From positions 1-7,073 of the forward strand of contig JALSHN010000006.1 of assembly GCA_026982215.1 (NCBI GenBank): 7,073 nt of DNA, given 5' to 3'. Both the position numbers and the translations under genes were made by a program. This DNA comes from Gammaproteobacteria bacterium. Its GTDB lineage: Bacteria > Pseudomonadota > Gammaproteobacteria > S012-40. This document shows, one piece after another, positions 1-6,024 of this stretch. The notes under the pieces were generated by a model that had not been told where the DNA came from, made no database searches, and was given only the letters and a program-made list of their open reading frames with translations. Position 1 is the stretch's first letter. Each line of letters begins with the position of its first letter.

Positions 1-1039
1 CACCATCGGCGCCGGCGGCGGCTCCATCGCCTGGGTGGACGAGGGGGGGCTTTTGCAGGTGGGGCCGCAATCGGCCGGGGCCCATCCCGGTCCGGCTTGC
101 TATGGCCGGGGGGGCGAGCACCCCACGGTCACCGATGCCAATCTGCTGCTGGGGCGGTTGTCGCCGCAGGCCTTTCTCGGTGGGCGGATGACCCTGGATC
201 CGGGGGCGGCGGAGAGGGCCTTCATCGCTCTGGGGCGCCGGCTGGGGCTTGCCCCGGAGGAGGCCGCCGCCGGGGTGGTGCGTCTCGCCGAGGAACACAT
301 GGTGGCGGCCTTGCGGGTGATCTCGGTGCAACGGGGTATCGATCCCCGCGCTTTCACCCTGGTGAGTTTCGGTGGCGCTGGCGGTGTGCACGTCTGTGCC
401 CTGGCCGAGGCCCTGGGGTGCCGCGAGGCCCTGGTTCCCATGCATGCCGGGGTGCTCTCCGCCCTGGGGATGCTGGTGGCCCGCCCCGGCCGTCAGCGCT
501 CGCGCACCCTCTCCCGGCCGCTGGAGGCGCTGGAGGAGACGGTGATCGAGCGTGTCCTGGAGTCCATGGCGGCCGCGGCGCGCGAGGAGTTGTTGGCCGA
601 GGGCTTGACGGCGGATTCGCTCACCACGGAGGTGAGCGCCGATCTGCGTTACCAGGGACAGAGTTTCACCCTCACTTTGCCCTGGCCAGGGTTGGCGGCT
701 GCGCGGGCGGTCTTCGAGGCGGCCCACCGGGCCCGCTACGGTCATACCCTGCCTTTGCCGGTGGAGCTGGTGAACCTGCGGGTGGCGTTGCGTGGGCCGG
801 TGCCGCCGGTGCGTCTTCCCACCCTTGCCTCCGCCGGGAGCGCGGCCGATAAACCAGAAGGGTACCTGACGATGGTGGGGCTCGAGGCGCCGATACCGTT
901 GTTTCGGCGGGAGCGCCTCGGTGCCGGGTTCGCCGTGGAGGGGCCGGCCTTGATCACCGAGGCCGTCTCCACCACCTATCTGGCCCCCGGCTGGCATCTG
1001 GAGGTGATGCCGCAGGGACACCTGCGCCTGTGGCGTTGA
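1..1039 (+). CDS. Hydantoinase A / 5-oxoprolinase (HyuA-type) subunit, C-terminal part; 5' end outside window
   Basis: The open frame enters from the left edge (first full codon at base 2) and stops with TGA at 1037-1039, giving about 345 codons, roughly the C-terminal half of a HyuA protein (family about 680-700 residues). Seen directly: TIGAGGGSIAW as the first residues, then GPQSAGAHPGPACYG and TVTDANLLLGRL, then SVQRGIDPRAFTL followed by FGGAGGVH (about visible residues 123-130), and a PMHAGVLSALGML segment. These are hallmark blocks of the ASKHA-fold Hydantoinase_A domain, followed by the family's beta-rich C-terminal domain. Known of the family: ATP-dependent opening of cyclic amides such as hydantoins or 5-oxoproline in the cytoplasm, usually with a HyuB partner. 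The protein ends at the HyuA C-terminus, so it is the split form rather than the fused 1200-residue oxoprolinase. No hyuB follows; it could lie upstream. The substrate cannot be assigned; acetone/acetophenone carboxylase-like relatives are alternatives. Confidence 0.9.
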   Translation, partial: TIGAGGGSIAWVDEGGLLQVGPQSAGAHPGPACYGRGGEHPTVTDANLLLGRLSPQAFLGGRMTLDPGAAERAFIALGRRLGLAPEEAAAGVVRLAEEHMVAALRVISVQRGIDPRAFTLVSFGGAGGVHVCALAEALGCREALVPMHAGVLSALGMLVARPGRQRSRTLSRPLEALEETVIERVLESMAAAAREELLAEGLTADSLTTEVSADLRYQGQSFTLTLPWPGLAAARAVFEAAHRARYGHTLPLPVELVNLRVALRGPVPPVRLPTLASAGSAADKPEGYLTMVGLEAPIPLFRRERLGAGFAVEGPALITEAVSTTYLAPGWHLEVMPQGHLRLWR

Positions 1040-1072
1040 GCACGCCGCCGTCGTTTTCGGGTCCAATCAGTA

Positions 1073-2401
1073 GTGGATGAACCGCGACTTCCGAGGATGC
1101 CCTTGCCACGCCTGACCGTTTTGCTCTCCTCCCTTCTGCTCGCTGCCTGTGTGGTGGATTCGCCCCAGCGTGAGGAGGCCTTGTCGCTGGTTTCCAACGC
1201 CGCATGGGTGGCCTACCGCGATGGGGTCCAGCGCCCCTGGCGAGTGATCGTCGCCGACAATGAGAACACGGATCAGAAGATCTACACCCTCCAGGCGGTG
1301 GACCTGGACAAGCGTTTCGCGGTGGCGATGGTCTGTCCCGACAAGGGGTCGGGGGTGCAGCGGGTGTTTTTGCTCTATGCCGCGGCCACCCAGGTGGGTC
1401 GTTTGCGCGAGGGGTGTCAGGTCCCCCTGGACCGGGTTGCCCGCCATCAGGTGTACGGTACCCTGCGGGGTACCGAGCGGCGCGTGCGTTTGAGTTTCGT
1501 ACCCGGTGAGGAGGCGGAATTCTACGGCGGTTATGCCTTGCGGGTGCCGGAGGGCGCGACCGACGTGCTGGCGGTGGCCGGTCCCAGTGGACCGGGCGGG
1601 ATCGAGCCGGAGAAGATTCTCATCCTGCGTGATTTCGAGGTGACGCCCAAAGAGGGTGAGGTCGAGGGGCGTTTTCCTCAGGATCTGAATTTCGCCGCGG
1701 GTCTGGCCTATCCGGTGGCGCCGGCGGTGGAGGTCGGCGTCTCCCCGGGCGAGGCGGCGGCCGGGGAGGTGGCCTGGCAGGCGCAGGTGGAGCTGAGCAC
1801 CGGGCGCAATCGCCTAGTGTTGCAACGGCTGCGCCCGGAGGAGGGTACGCTGCGCATGGCCTTCCACGGCCTGCCGGGGGAGGCGCTGCAGGAGGGCGAG
1901 GGGCATCGGGTGGTATTGCAATGGTTGAATGACGCCGGCGAGGTGGTACGCGCCGGGGTGCGGACCTTCACCGCACCGGCGCCGGTGGCCTTGGGCGTGC
2001 CGGCCCCCTTCGATCCACAGGCCCGGGTGGAGCACTTGGCTCTGTCTTGGGTTGCGCCGGCGGAGGATGCCCTTTTCGGCCCGCTGCGGTTGGTGAGCTG
2101 GTATCTGGAGGGGCAGGGGGAGGACGAGGCGGGTGCCTCGGTGAGTGTGCGCTGGGAGATCCATGTGGGTGCCAGCTGGATGGAAGCGGAAGAGACCAGT
2201 GGCCGGATCGTGCTGCCCCTGCCCGATTTCTCCGCCCTCCCTGGGTGGAAGGCGGAGTGGGTGCCGGTCGCGGGGTTCGAGCGTTGGCGCCTGGAAGTGT
2301 ATTTCAGTGACGATGACACCGGCCGGGTGTTGAGCGGCGCCTTGCAGGGGAAGGTGGTTCCGGGACTGGCCTATGGCCAGGTGAGCCGCCGCGGTCCGTG
2401 A
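1073..2401 (+). CDS. Putative secreted lipoprotein of unknown function
   Basis: I do not recognise the family. The N-terminus carries a lipoprotein signal: a short Arg-containing n-region, a hydrophobic stretch (LTVLLSSLLLAA) and the lipobox LAAC, with the acylated Cys at residue 26 from the GTG at 1073. An in-frame ATG at 1097 puts that Cys at residue 18 and gives a more typical signal peptide (MPLPR, then the hydrophobic core). Neither start has a well-spaced Shine-Dalgarno, so 1097 is a strong alternative. The residue after Cys is Val, not Asp, which by the usual +2 rule favours the outer membrane. The mature part of about 415 residues has no second membrane segment. Two cysteines (C89 and C115) flank a beta-like block and could form a disulphide in the periplasm. 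The rest alternates hydrophobic and charged residues with many Gly, Pro and Glu, suggesting several beta-sandwich-like domains. It sits 33 bases after the hydantoinase gene and is probably cotranscribed, but no functional link is evident. Confidence 0.8.
   Translation: MDEPRLPRMPLPRLTVLLSSLLLAACVVDSPQREEALSLVSNAAWVAYRDGVQRPWRVIVADNENTDQKIYTLQAVDLDKRFAVAMVCPDKGSGVQRVFLLYAAATQVGRLREGCQVPLDRVARHQVYGTLRGTERRVRLSFVPGEEAEFYGGYALRVPEGATDVLAVAGPSGPGGIEPEKILILRDFEVTPKEGEVEGRFPQDLNFAAGLAYPVAPAVEVGVSPGEAAAGEVAWQAQVELSTGRNRLVLQRLRPEEGTLRMAFHGLPGEALQEGEGHRVVLQWLNDAGEVVRAGVRTFTAPAPVALGVPAPFDPQARVEHLALSWVAPAEDALFGPLRLVSWYLEGQGEDEAGASVSVRWEIHVGASWMEAEETSGRIVLPLPDFSALPGWKAEWVPVAGFERWRLEVYFSDDDTGRVLSGALQGKVVPGLAYGQVSRRGP
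1456..1475. repeat. Perfect 8-bp inverted repeat with 4-base loop inside the lipoprotein gene
   Basis: The arms CGGTACCC (1456-1463) and GGGTACCG (1468-1475) are exact reverse complements around TGCG. The hairpin lies within the lipoprotein coding sequence (codons for Tyr-Gly-Thr-Leu-Arg-Gly-Thr-Glu) and is not followed by a T run, so it is not an intrinsic terminator. It may be chance in GC-rich coding DNA. Confidence 0.45.
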
Positions 2402-2460
2402 TCCTCGTGCTGATCCCGGGCGGGGTGGGTGCCGGCTTGGTGGCCGTGGCGCTGGCCTGA
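2398..2460 (+). CDS. Possible 20-codon hydrophobic leader/small peptide (doubtful)
   Basis: A GTG at 2398 overlaps the lipoprotein TGA as GTGA, the geometry of translational coupling, and opens a 20-codon frame ending with TGA at 2458-2460. The predicted peptide is almost entirely Ile, Leu, Val, Ala and Gly with one Pro and no charged residue, so it resembles a single membrane segment. It is in the same frame as the downstream ligase-like gene, separated from it by the stop and five codons. There is no convincing Shine-Dalgarno, and in DNA this rich in G and C short Val/Ala/Gly/Leu frames arise easily by chance. It is listed because it fills most of the 74-base gap; no function is claimed. 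Confidence 0.13.
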   Translation: MILVLIPGGVGAGLVAVALA

Positions 2461-2475
2461 AGGCATACTCGGGGG

Positions 2476-3900
2476 ATGGGTGAAGAAATTGGGGCCAGCC
2501 GTTTCCGGCCGGCGGACTTCGAGGCATTCAAACGCCGGCTGCAACGGGAGACCGCGCTGCTCGAGACCTGGTTGCAGGAGGATCGGCTGTCCGGCCGTCG
2601 GGGGATGGCCGGTGTGGAGCTGGAGGCCTGGCTGGTGGATGGGGAGGGCCGGCCGGCCGCGGTCAACGAGGCGTTGATCCAGCGTCTGGCGCCCCGGCCG
2701 GTGGTCCCCGAGCTGGCGCGGTACAACCTCGAGTTCAACGTCACCCCCCGCCCTTTGGCCGGTTCGGGCTTGGCGGAGATGGCCGCCGAGCTCGAGGATC
2801 ACCTGGCCGCGGCGCGGCAGGAAGGCGCAGCCTTGGGGGTGACCCCCTTGGCCATTGGCACCCTTCCCAGCTTGGTAGCCGGGGATCTGGGAGCGGAGGC
2901 CATGTCGCCCAGCAACCGCTACCATGCCCTCAATGAACAGGTGTTGGCCCGGCGCCGGGGGCGCCCCATTCACGTGGTCATTCCCGGTCGCGAACACCTG
3001 GATCTCACCCATTGCGACGTGATGCTGGAGGCCGCGGCCACCTCCTATCAACTCCATTTGCAACTGGCCCCCGAGGAGGCCCTGGCCGCCTACAATACCG
3101 CCCTGGTGATCTCCGCCCCGGTGTTGGCGGCGGCGGTCAATTCCCCGTTCCTGTTCGGCCGTGATCTGTGGGCCGAGACCCGCATCCCCTTGTTCGAACA
3201 GGCGGTGGAGGTGGGGGGGTATGGTGATGCCGCCTTCGGCCCGGTGCGGCGGGTGGGCTTCGGCTCGGGGTATCTGCGCGCGGGGGTGGGGGAGCTGTTT
3301 CGGGAGAACCTGGCGCATTTCCCGGTGTTGCTGCCCGAGTTGCGGGACACCCCGCCGGAACGCCTGGCCCATCTGCGCCTCCACAATGGCACCATCTGGC
3401 GCTGGAACCGCTTGCTGGTGGGCTTCGACGACGACGGCACCCCCCATCTGCGCCTGGAACACCGCACCCTCCCCGCCGGCCCCAGTGGCATCGATCAGAG
3501 CGCCAACGCGGCCTTCTTCTACGGGTTGTTGGCGGGGATGATGGGGGCCGAGCCCTGGCGGGCCTTGCCCTTCGATCAGGCCCGGGACAATTTCTATCAG
3601 GCCGCCCGCCTGGGGTTGGATGCCCATCTGATCTGGCCGGAGCGGGGGCGGGTGACGGCCAGGGCGCTGGTGGAGGGCTTGTTGTCGACGGCCGCCGAGG
3701 GGCTGGCCCGGCTGGGGGTGGAGGCGGTGCTGGCCGGGCGGCTGCTGGCGGTGATTGCCGAGCGGGTGCTCCAGGGGCGCACCGGGGCCCGTTGGCAGCG
3801 CGATTTCGTGGCACAATACGGCCGCGACTGGAATGCCTTGGTGCGTGCCTATCGCGACCGGCAAGTCGGGGGCGAGCCGGTCCATCGCTGGTCCCTGTGA
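2476..3900 (+). CDS. Glutamate-cysteine ligase-like carboxylate-amine ligase (GCS2 / COG2170 type)
   Basis: The 474-residue protein belongs to the glutamine synthetase/glutamate-cysteine ligase fold, whose members use ATP to join a carboxylate (classically the glutamate gamma-carboxyl) to an amine in the cytoplasm. Blocks seen in order: GVELEAWLVD (46-55, with the acidic GxExE-type metal/ATP residues), YNLEFNVTP (83-91), a TSYQLHLQ strand (189-196), AAVNSPFLFG (219-228), NGTIWRWNR (304-312) and LRLEHRTLPAGPSGIDQ (325-341). All landmarks of the family are intact. The ATG at 2476 is the first start after an in-frame stop at 2458-2460, and an N-terminus reading MGEEI...RF.. fits my memory of relatives; the Shine-Dalgarno is weak (G-rich run directly before ATG). 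The next gene, a deacylase, begins 21 bases later, suggesting a functional pair. It could be a true gamma-glutamylcysteine synthetase, but YbdK-like members have unclear or weak activity and other amide products are equally possible, so no gene symbol is given. Confidence 0.88.
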   Translation: MGEEIGASRFRPADFEAFKRRLQRETALLETWLQEDRLSGRRGMAGVELEAWLVDGEGRPAAVNEALIQRLAPRPVVPELARYNLEFNVTPRPLAGSGLAEMAAELEDHLAAARQEGAALGVTPLAIGTLPSLVAGDLGAEAMSPSNRYHALNEQVLARRRGRPIHVVIPGREHLDLTHCDVMLEAAATSYQLHLQLAPEEALAAYNTALVISAPVLAAAVNSPFLFGRDLWAETRIPLFEQAVEVGGYGDAAFGPVRRVGFGSGYLRAGVGELFRENLAHFPVLLPELRDTPPERLAHLRLHNGTIWRWNRLLVGFDDDGTPHLRLEHRTLPAGPSGIDQSANAAFFYGLLAGMMGAEPWRALPFDQARDNFYQAARLGLDAHLIWPERGRVTARALVEGLLSTAAEGLARLGVEAVLAGRLLAVIAERVLQGRTGARWQRDFVAQYGRDWNALVRAYRDRQVGGEPVHRWSL

Positions 3901-3912
3901 TCCTTTCTCGTC

Positions 3913-3916
3913 GAGG
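3913..3916 (+). promoter_or_regulatory. Ribosome binding site of the deacylase gene
   Basis: A GAGG core lies 5 bases before the ATG at 3922, within the 21-base gap after the ligase-like gene. It supports this ATG as the start and continued translation along one transcript. Confidence 0.6.
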
Positions 3917-3921
3917 ACTTC

Positions 3922-4938
3922 ATGCTGCATCGTTTCGATCACCTGCCCGAGGGCTTCCTGGAGAGCCCTGCCCGGGAGCTGTACCGCATTCTCCCCGGCC
4001 CTTCGCTCATCGAACTGCCCGGTGAGCGTCCCGAGCCCCTGTTCGTCTCCATCCTGCTCCACGGCAACGAGGACGTGGGGCTGCGGGCCATCCAGCGGGT
4101 GCTGGTGGCCCACCGGCAGCGGCCCCTGCCTCGGGCCTTGATGCTGTTCGTGGGCAATGTGGAGGCGGCCCGCCATGGTCTTCGGCGCCTGGAGGGGCAG
4201 CCCGATTACAACCGCATCTGGCCGGGGCACGAGGACGAGGAGGAGGGCCCGGAACATCGAATGGCCGCCCAGGTGGTGGCCCATGCCCGTGAACGGGGGG
4301 TGTTCGCCTCCATCGATCTGCACAACAACACCGGCCGCAACCCCCACTATGCCTGCGTCAATGTCCTCACCCCGCCCCATCTCCATCTGGCGGCCCTGTT
4401 CGGACGCACGGTGGTCTATTTCCTGCGCCCCAAGGGGGTGCAATCCATGGCCTTCGCCCGGTTCTGTCCGGCGGTGACGGTGGAATGCGGTCGGGTGGGG
4501 GAGGCCCGTGGCGAGGTGCATGCCGCGGAGTTCGTCGAGGCGGCCCTGCGCCTGTCCCATCTGCCCGAGCACCCGGTGGCCCCCCATGACCTGGACCTCT
4601 ACCACACCGTGGCCACGGTGAAGATCCCGCCGGAGGTGAGTTTCACCTTCGGTGAGGGAGAGGTGGACCTGTGCCTGCCCGAGGACCTGGATCGACTCAA
4701 TTTCACCGAGGTGCCGGCGGGGACGATGCTGGGCCGGGCCTGCCGGGGGCGGGGGCTGCCCTTGAGCGTGGTGGGGGAGGATGGGGAGGACCACACCCTG
4801 CGGTTCTTCCGCCGCGAGGGGGAATCGATCCTGTTCGCCCGCCCGGTGATGCCCTCCATGTTGACCCTGGATGAGCGGGTGATCCGTCAGGATTGCCTGT
4901 GCTATCTCATGGAGCGCTACCCCCTGCCGGGGGGTTGA
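3922..4938 (+). CDS. Zinc-dependent succinylglutamate desuccinylase/aspartoacylase-family deacylase (M14-like)
   Basis: The 338-residue protein shows the zinc-carboxypeptidase-like core of the AstE/AspA family, which hydrolyses N-acyl amino acids or related amides. Seen directly: HGNE (H47, E50) supplies two zinc ligands, YNRIWPG (96-102) matches the substrate-carboxylate-binding Asn-Arg region, DLHNN (132-136) provides the third zinc ligand H134, and VECGR (187-191) holds E188 at the position of the catalytic glutamate. A C-terminal beta-rich domain of about 110 residues follows, as in the family. All catalytic elements are present, so the enzyme is probably active. It is not a clear AstE: there are no other arginine-succinyltransferase pathway genes here, and the partner is a GCS-like ligase just upstream. 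I infer that it acts on the product or a relative of that ligase's product, but the substrate is unknown. Its TGA shares one base with the ATG of sfsA (TGATG at 4936-4940), pointing to translational coupling. Confidence 0.87.
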   Translation: MLHRFDHLPEGFLESPARELYRILPGPSLIELPGERPEPLFVSILLHGNEDVGLRAIQRVLVAHRQRPLPRALMLFVGNVEAARHGLRRLEGQPDYNRIWPGHEDEEEGPEHRMAAQVVAHARERGVFASIDLHNNTGRNPHYACVNVLTPPHLHLAALFGRTVVYFLRPKGVQSMAFARFCPAVTVECGRVGEARGEVHAAEFVEAALRLSHLPEHPVAPHDLDLYHTVATVKIPPEVSFTFGEGEVDLCLPEDLDRLNFTEVPAGTMLGRACRGRGLPLSVVGEDGEDHTLRFFRREGESILFARPVMPSMLTLDERVIRQDCLCYLMERYPLPGG

Positions 4939-5636
4939 TGCGCCTCCCGCCGCTCACCCCCGGGGTGCTGTTGCGCCGTTATCAGCGCTTCCTCGCCGAG
5001 GTGCGCCTGGAGGACGGCGAGGTGGTCACCGCCCATACCGCCAACACCGGGCGGATGACCGGGGTGGCCGAGCCGGGCAGCCGGGTGTGGCTGTCCCGCG
5101 CCGACAACCCCCGCCGCAAACTCCCCTGGACCTGGGAGCTGGTGGAGGCCCGGCCCGGGGTGTTGGTGGGGATCAACACCCTGCGGGCCAATGCCTTGGT
5201 GGCCGAGGCGGTGGAGGGTGGTGTGATCAGCGAGTTGTCCGGGTATCAACGCCTCCGCCGCGAGGTGCCCTATGCCGGGCGCCATCGCATCGATCTGTTA
5301 CTGGAGGGGGAGGGGCGGCCGCCCTGTTATGTGGAGGTGAAGAACACCACCCTGGTGGAGGCGGGGGTGGCGCGCTTTCCCGATGCGGTGAGTGCCCGGG
5401 CCACGCGGCATTTGCATGCCCTGGCGCAGATGGCGGCCCAAGGGGCGCGGGCGGCAGTGGTGTTCTGTGTCCAGCGCGGTGACGCCGAGCGCTTCGCCCC
5501 CGCCGACGCCATCGATCCTGCCTACAGCCGGGCGCTGCGGGAGGTGGCCGCCGAGGGGGTGGAGTTCGTCGCCTACCGGGCGCAGGTGAGCGCGAAGGCC
5601 GTGTGCCTGGATCAAGCCCTGCCCGTGGTTTTATGA
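4938..5636 (+). CDS. sfsA: DNA/RNA nuclease-fold protein SfsA (sugar fermentation stimulation protein A)
   Basis: The ATG at 4938 gives 232 residues, close to the 234 of E. coli SfsA; an upstream in-frame ATG at 4893 would add 15 residues buried in the preceding gene and is unlikely. The N-terminal part (about 1-80) corresponds to the OB-fold domain and contains AHTANTGRM (32-40), a variant of the usual AHCPNTGSM signature. The C-terminal part is a PD-(D/E)XK nuclease fold with RIDLLLE (D119) and YVEVKNTTL (E133, K135), then the diagnostic FPDAVSARATRHL (148-159). Known of the family: first found by its effect on maltose utilisation in E. coli, it binds DNA, and nuclease activity has been proposed from the fold; the physiological role is still unclear. 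It is probably translated by coupling from the deacylase gene through the TGATG overlap. Conservation of the acidic/Lys residues suggests a functional active site. Confidence 0.95.
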   Translation: MRLPPLTPGVLLRRYQRFLAEVRLEDGEVVTAHTANTGRMTGVAEPGSRVWLSRADNPRRKLPWTWELVEARPGVLVGINTLRANALVAEAVEGGVISELSGYQRLRREVPYAGRHRIDLLLEGEGRPPCYVEVKNTTLVEAGVARFPDAVSARATRHLHALAQMAAQGARAAVVFCVQRGDAERFAPADAIDPAYSRALREVAAEGVEFVAYRAQVSAKAVCLDQALPVVL

Positions 5637-5659
5637 TCATGAGCTCCGTCCACTGGATT

Positions 5660-5664
5660 GGAGG
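5660..5664 (+). promoter_or_regulatory. Strong Shine-Dalgarno of the 117-residue protein gene
   Basis: GGAGG lies 6 bases before the ATG at 5671. It is the best ribosome binding site in the window and fixes that start. It falls in the 34-base gap after sfsA, which also contains a short palindrome ATGATCAT (5633-5640) overlapping the sfsA stop codon. Confidence 0.75.
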
Positions 5665-5670
5665 GATGAG

Positions 5671-6024
5671 ATGAACGACACGGATGAGGCACTCAGGGCG
5701 GCCTTCCATCGACGCATGCGACAGGTCTATGACGACGCGGCTCGATTGGGGTATCGCCCCACGCGGTTTCTGCAAAAGGTGGAAGCGGTCGGTGGACTCG
5801 AGGCGGCGCGTCAGTGGCTTGCCCAGCCGGGGCCTTCCGAGGGGTTGATTCGCTTGTGGGAGTTGGGTCGCCTGGATATTTCCATGGAGGCCGCCGTCGC
5901 CGAGGAATCGCGTTGGTGGCCGCTTTTCACCGAGGCAGAGATCGCGACGGCCCGGCGCCGGTTGGCGGAATTGGGGTATCGTTTCAAGGAGAACGCTGGG
6001 CCGGGAGAGCCTTGCCCGGATTGA
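5671..6024 (+). CDS. Conserved small protein of unknown function (117 residues)
   Basis: The start is well supported by GGAGG at 5660-5664. The protein is soluble and probably alpha-helical, with no signal peptide or membrane segment. It shows a pattern I recall from a widespread family of uncharacterised bacterial proteins of about this size: a Tyr-rich helix leading to GYRPTRFLQKVEAVGGLEAA (27-46), then SEGLIRLWELGRLDISMEA (56-74) and a closing LFTEAEIATARRRLAELGY (85-103). The LWELGRLD core and the final ..ARRRL..LGY block are the most recognisable. No catalytic motif, metal-binding cluster or clear DNA-binding motif is visible, and I cannot name a domain. Codon use looks slightly less extreme than in the neighbours (CGA, GGA and GCA codons appear), which could reflect lower expression or separate ancestry. 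It follows sfsA by 34 bases and may be the last gene of that transcript; its 3' end overlaps the converging oxidase gene by 41 bases. Confidence 0.8.
   Translation: MNDTDEALRAAFHRRMRQVYDDAARLGYRPTRFLQKVEAVGGLEAARQWLAQPGPSEGLIRLWELGRLDISMEAAVAEESRWWPLFTEAEIATARRRLAELGYRFKENAGPGEPCPD

Noticed and set aside
1708..2527. Minus-strand frames opposite the lipoprotein gene
   Set aside because: Their Ser/Arg/Pro/Thr-rich translations lack recognisable motifs, while the plus strand has a signal peptide and coherent protein.
2951..2965. GGCGCC repeated palindromes
   Set aside because: They encode an Arg/Gly/Pro stretch of the ligase-like protein and are common in GC-rich coding DNA.
2371..4794. 807-codon open frame on the minus strand opposite the ligase-like and deacylase genes
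   Set aside because: Its translation is His/Gln/Gly/Pro-rich with no family motifs and it lies opposite two genes with intact catalytic motifs. Long antisense frames are expected where G/C third positions exclude stop codons.
6001..6019. CCGGG...CCCGG hairpin near the convergent gene ends
   Set aside because: Five pairs with a nine-base loop and no T run; expected by chance at this base composition.
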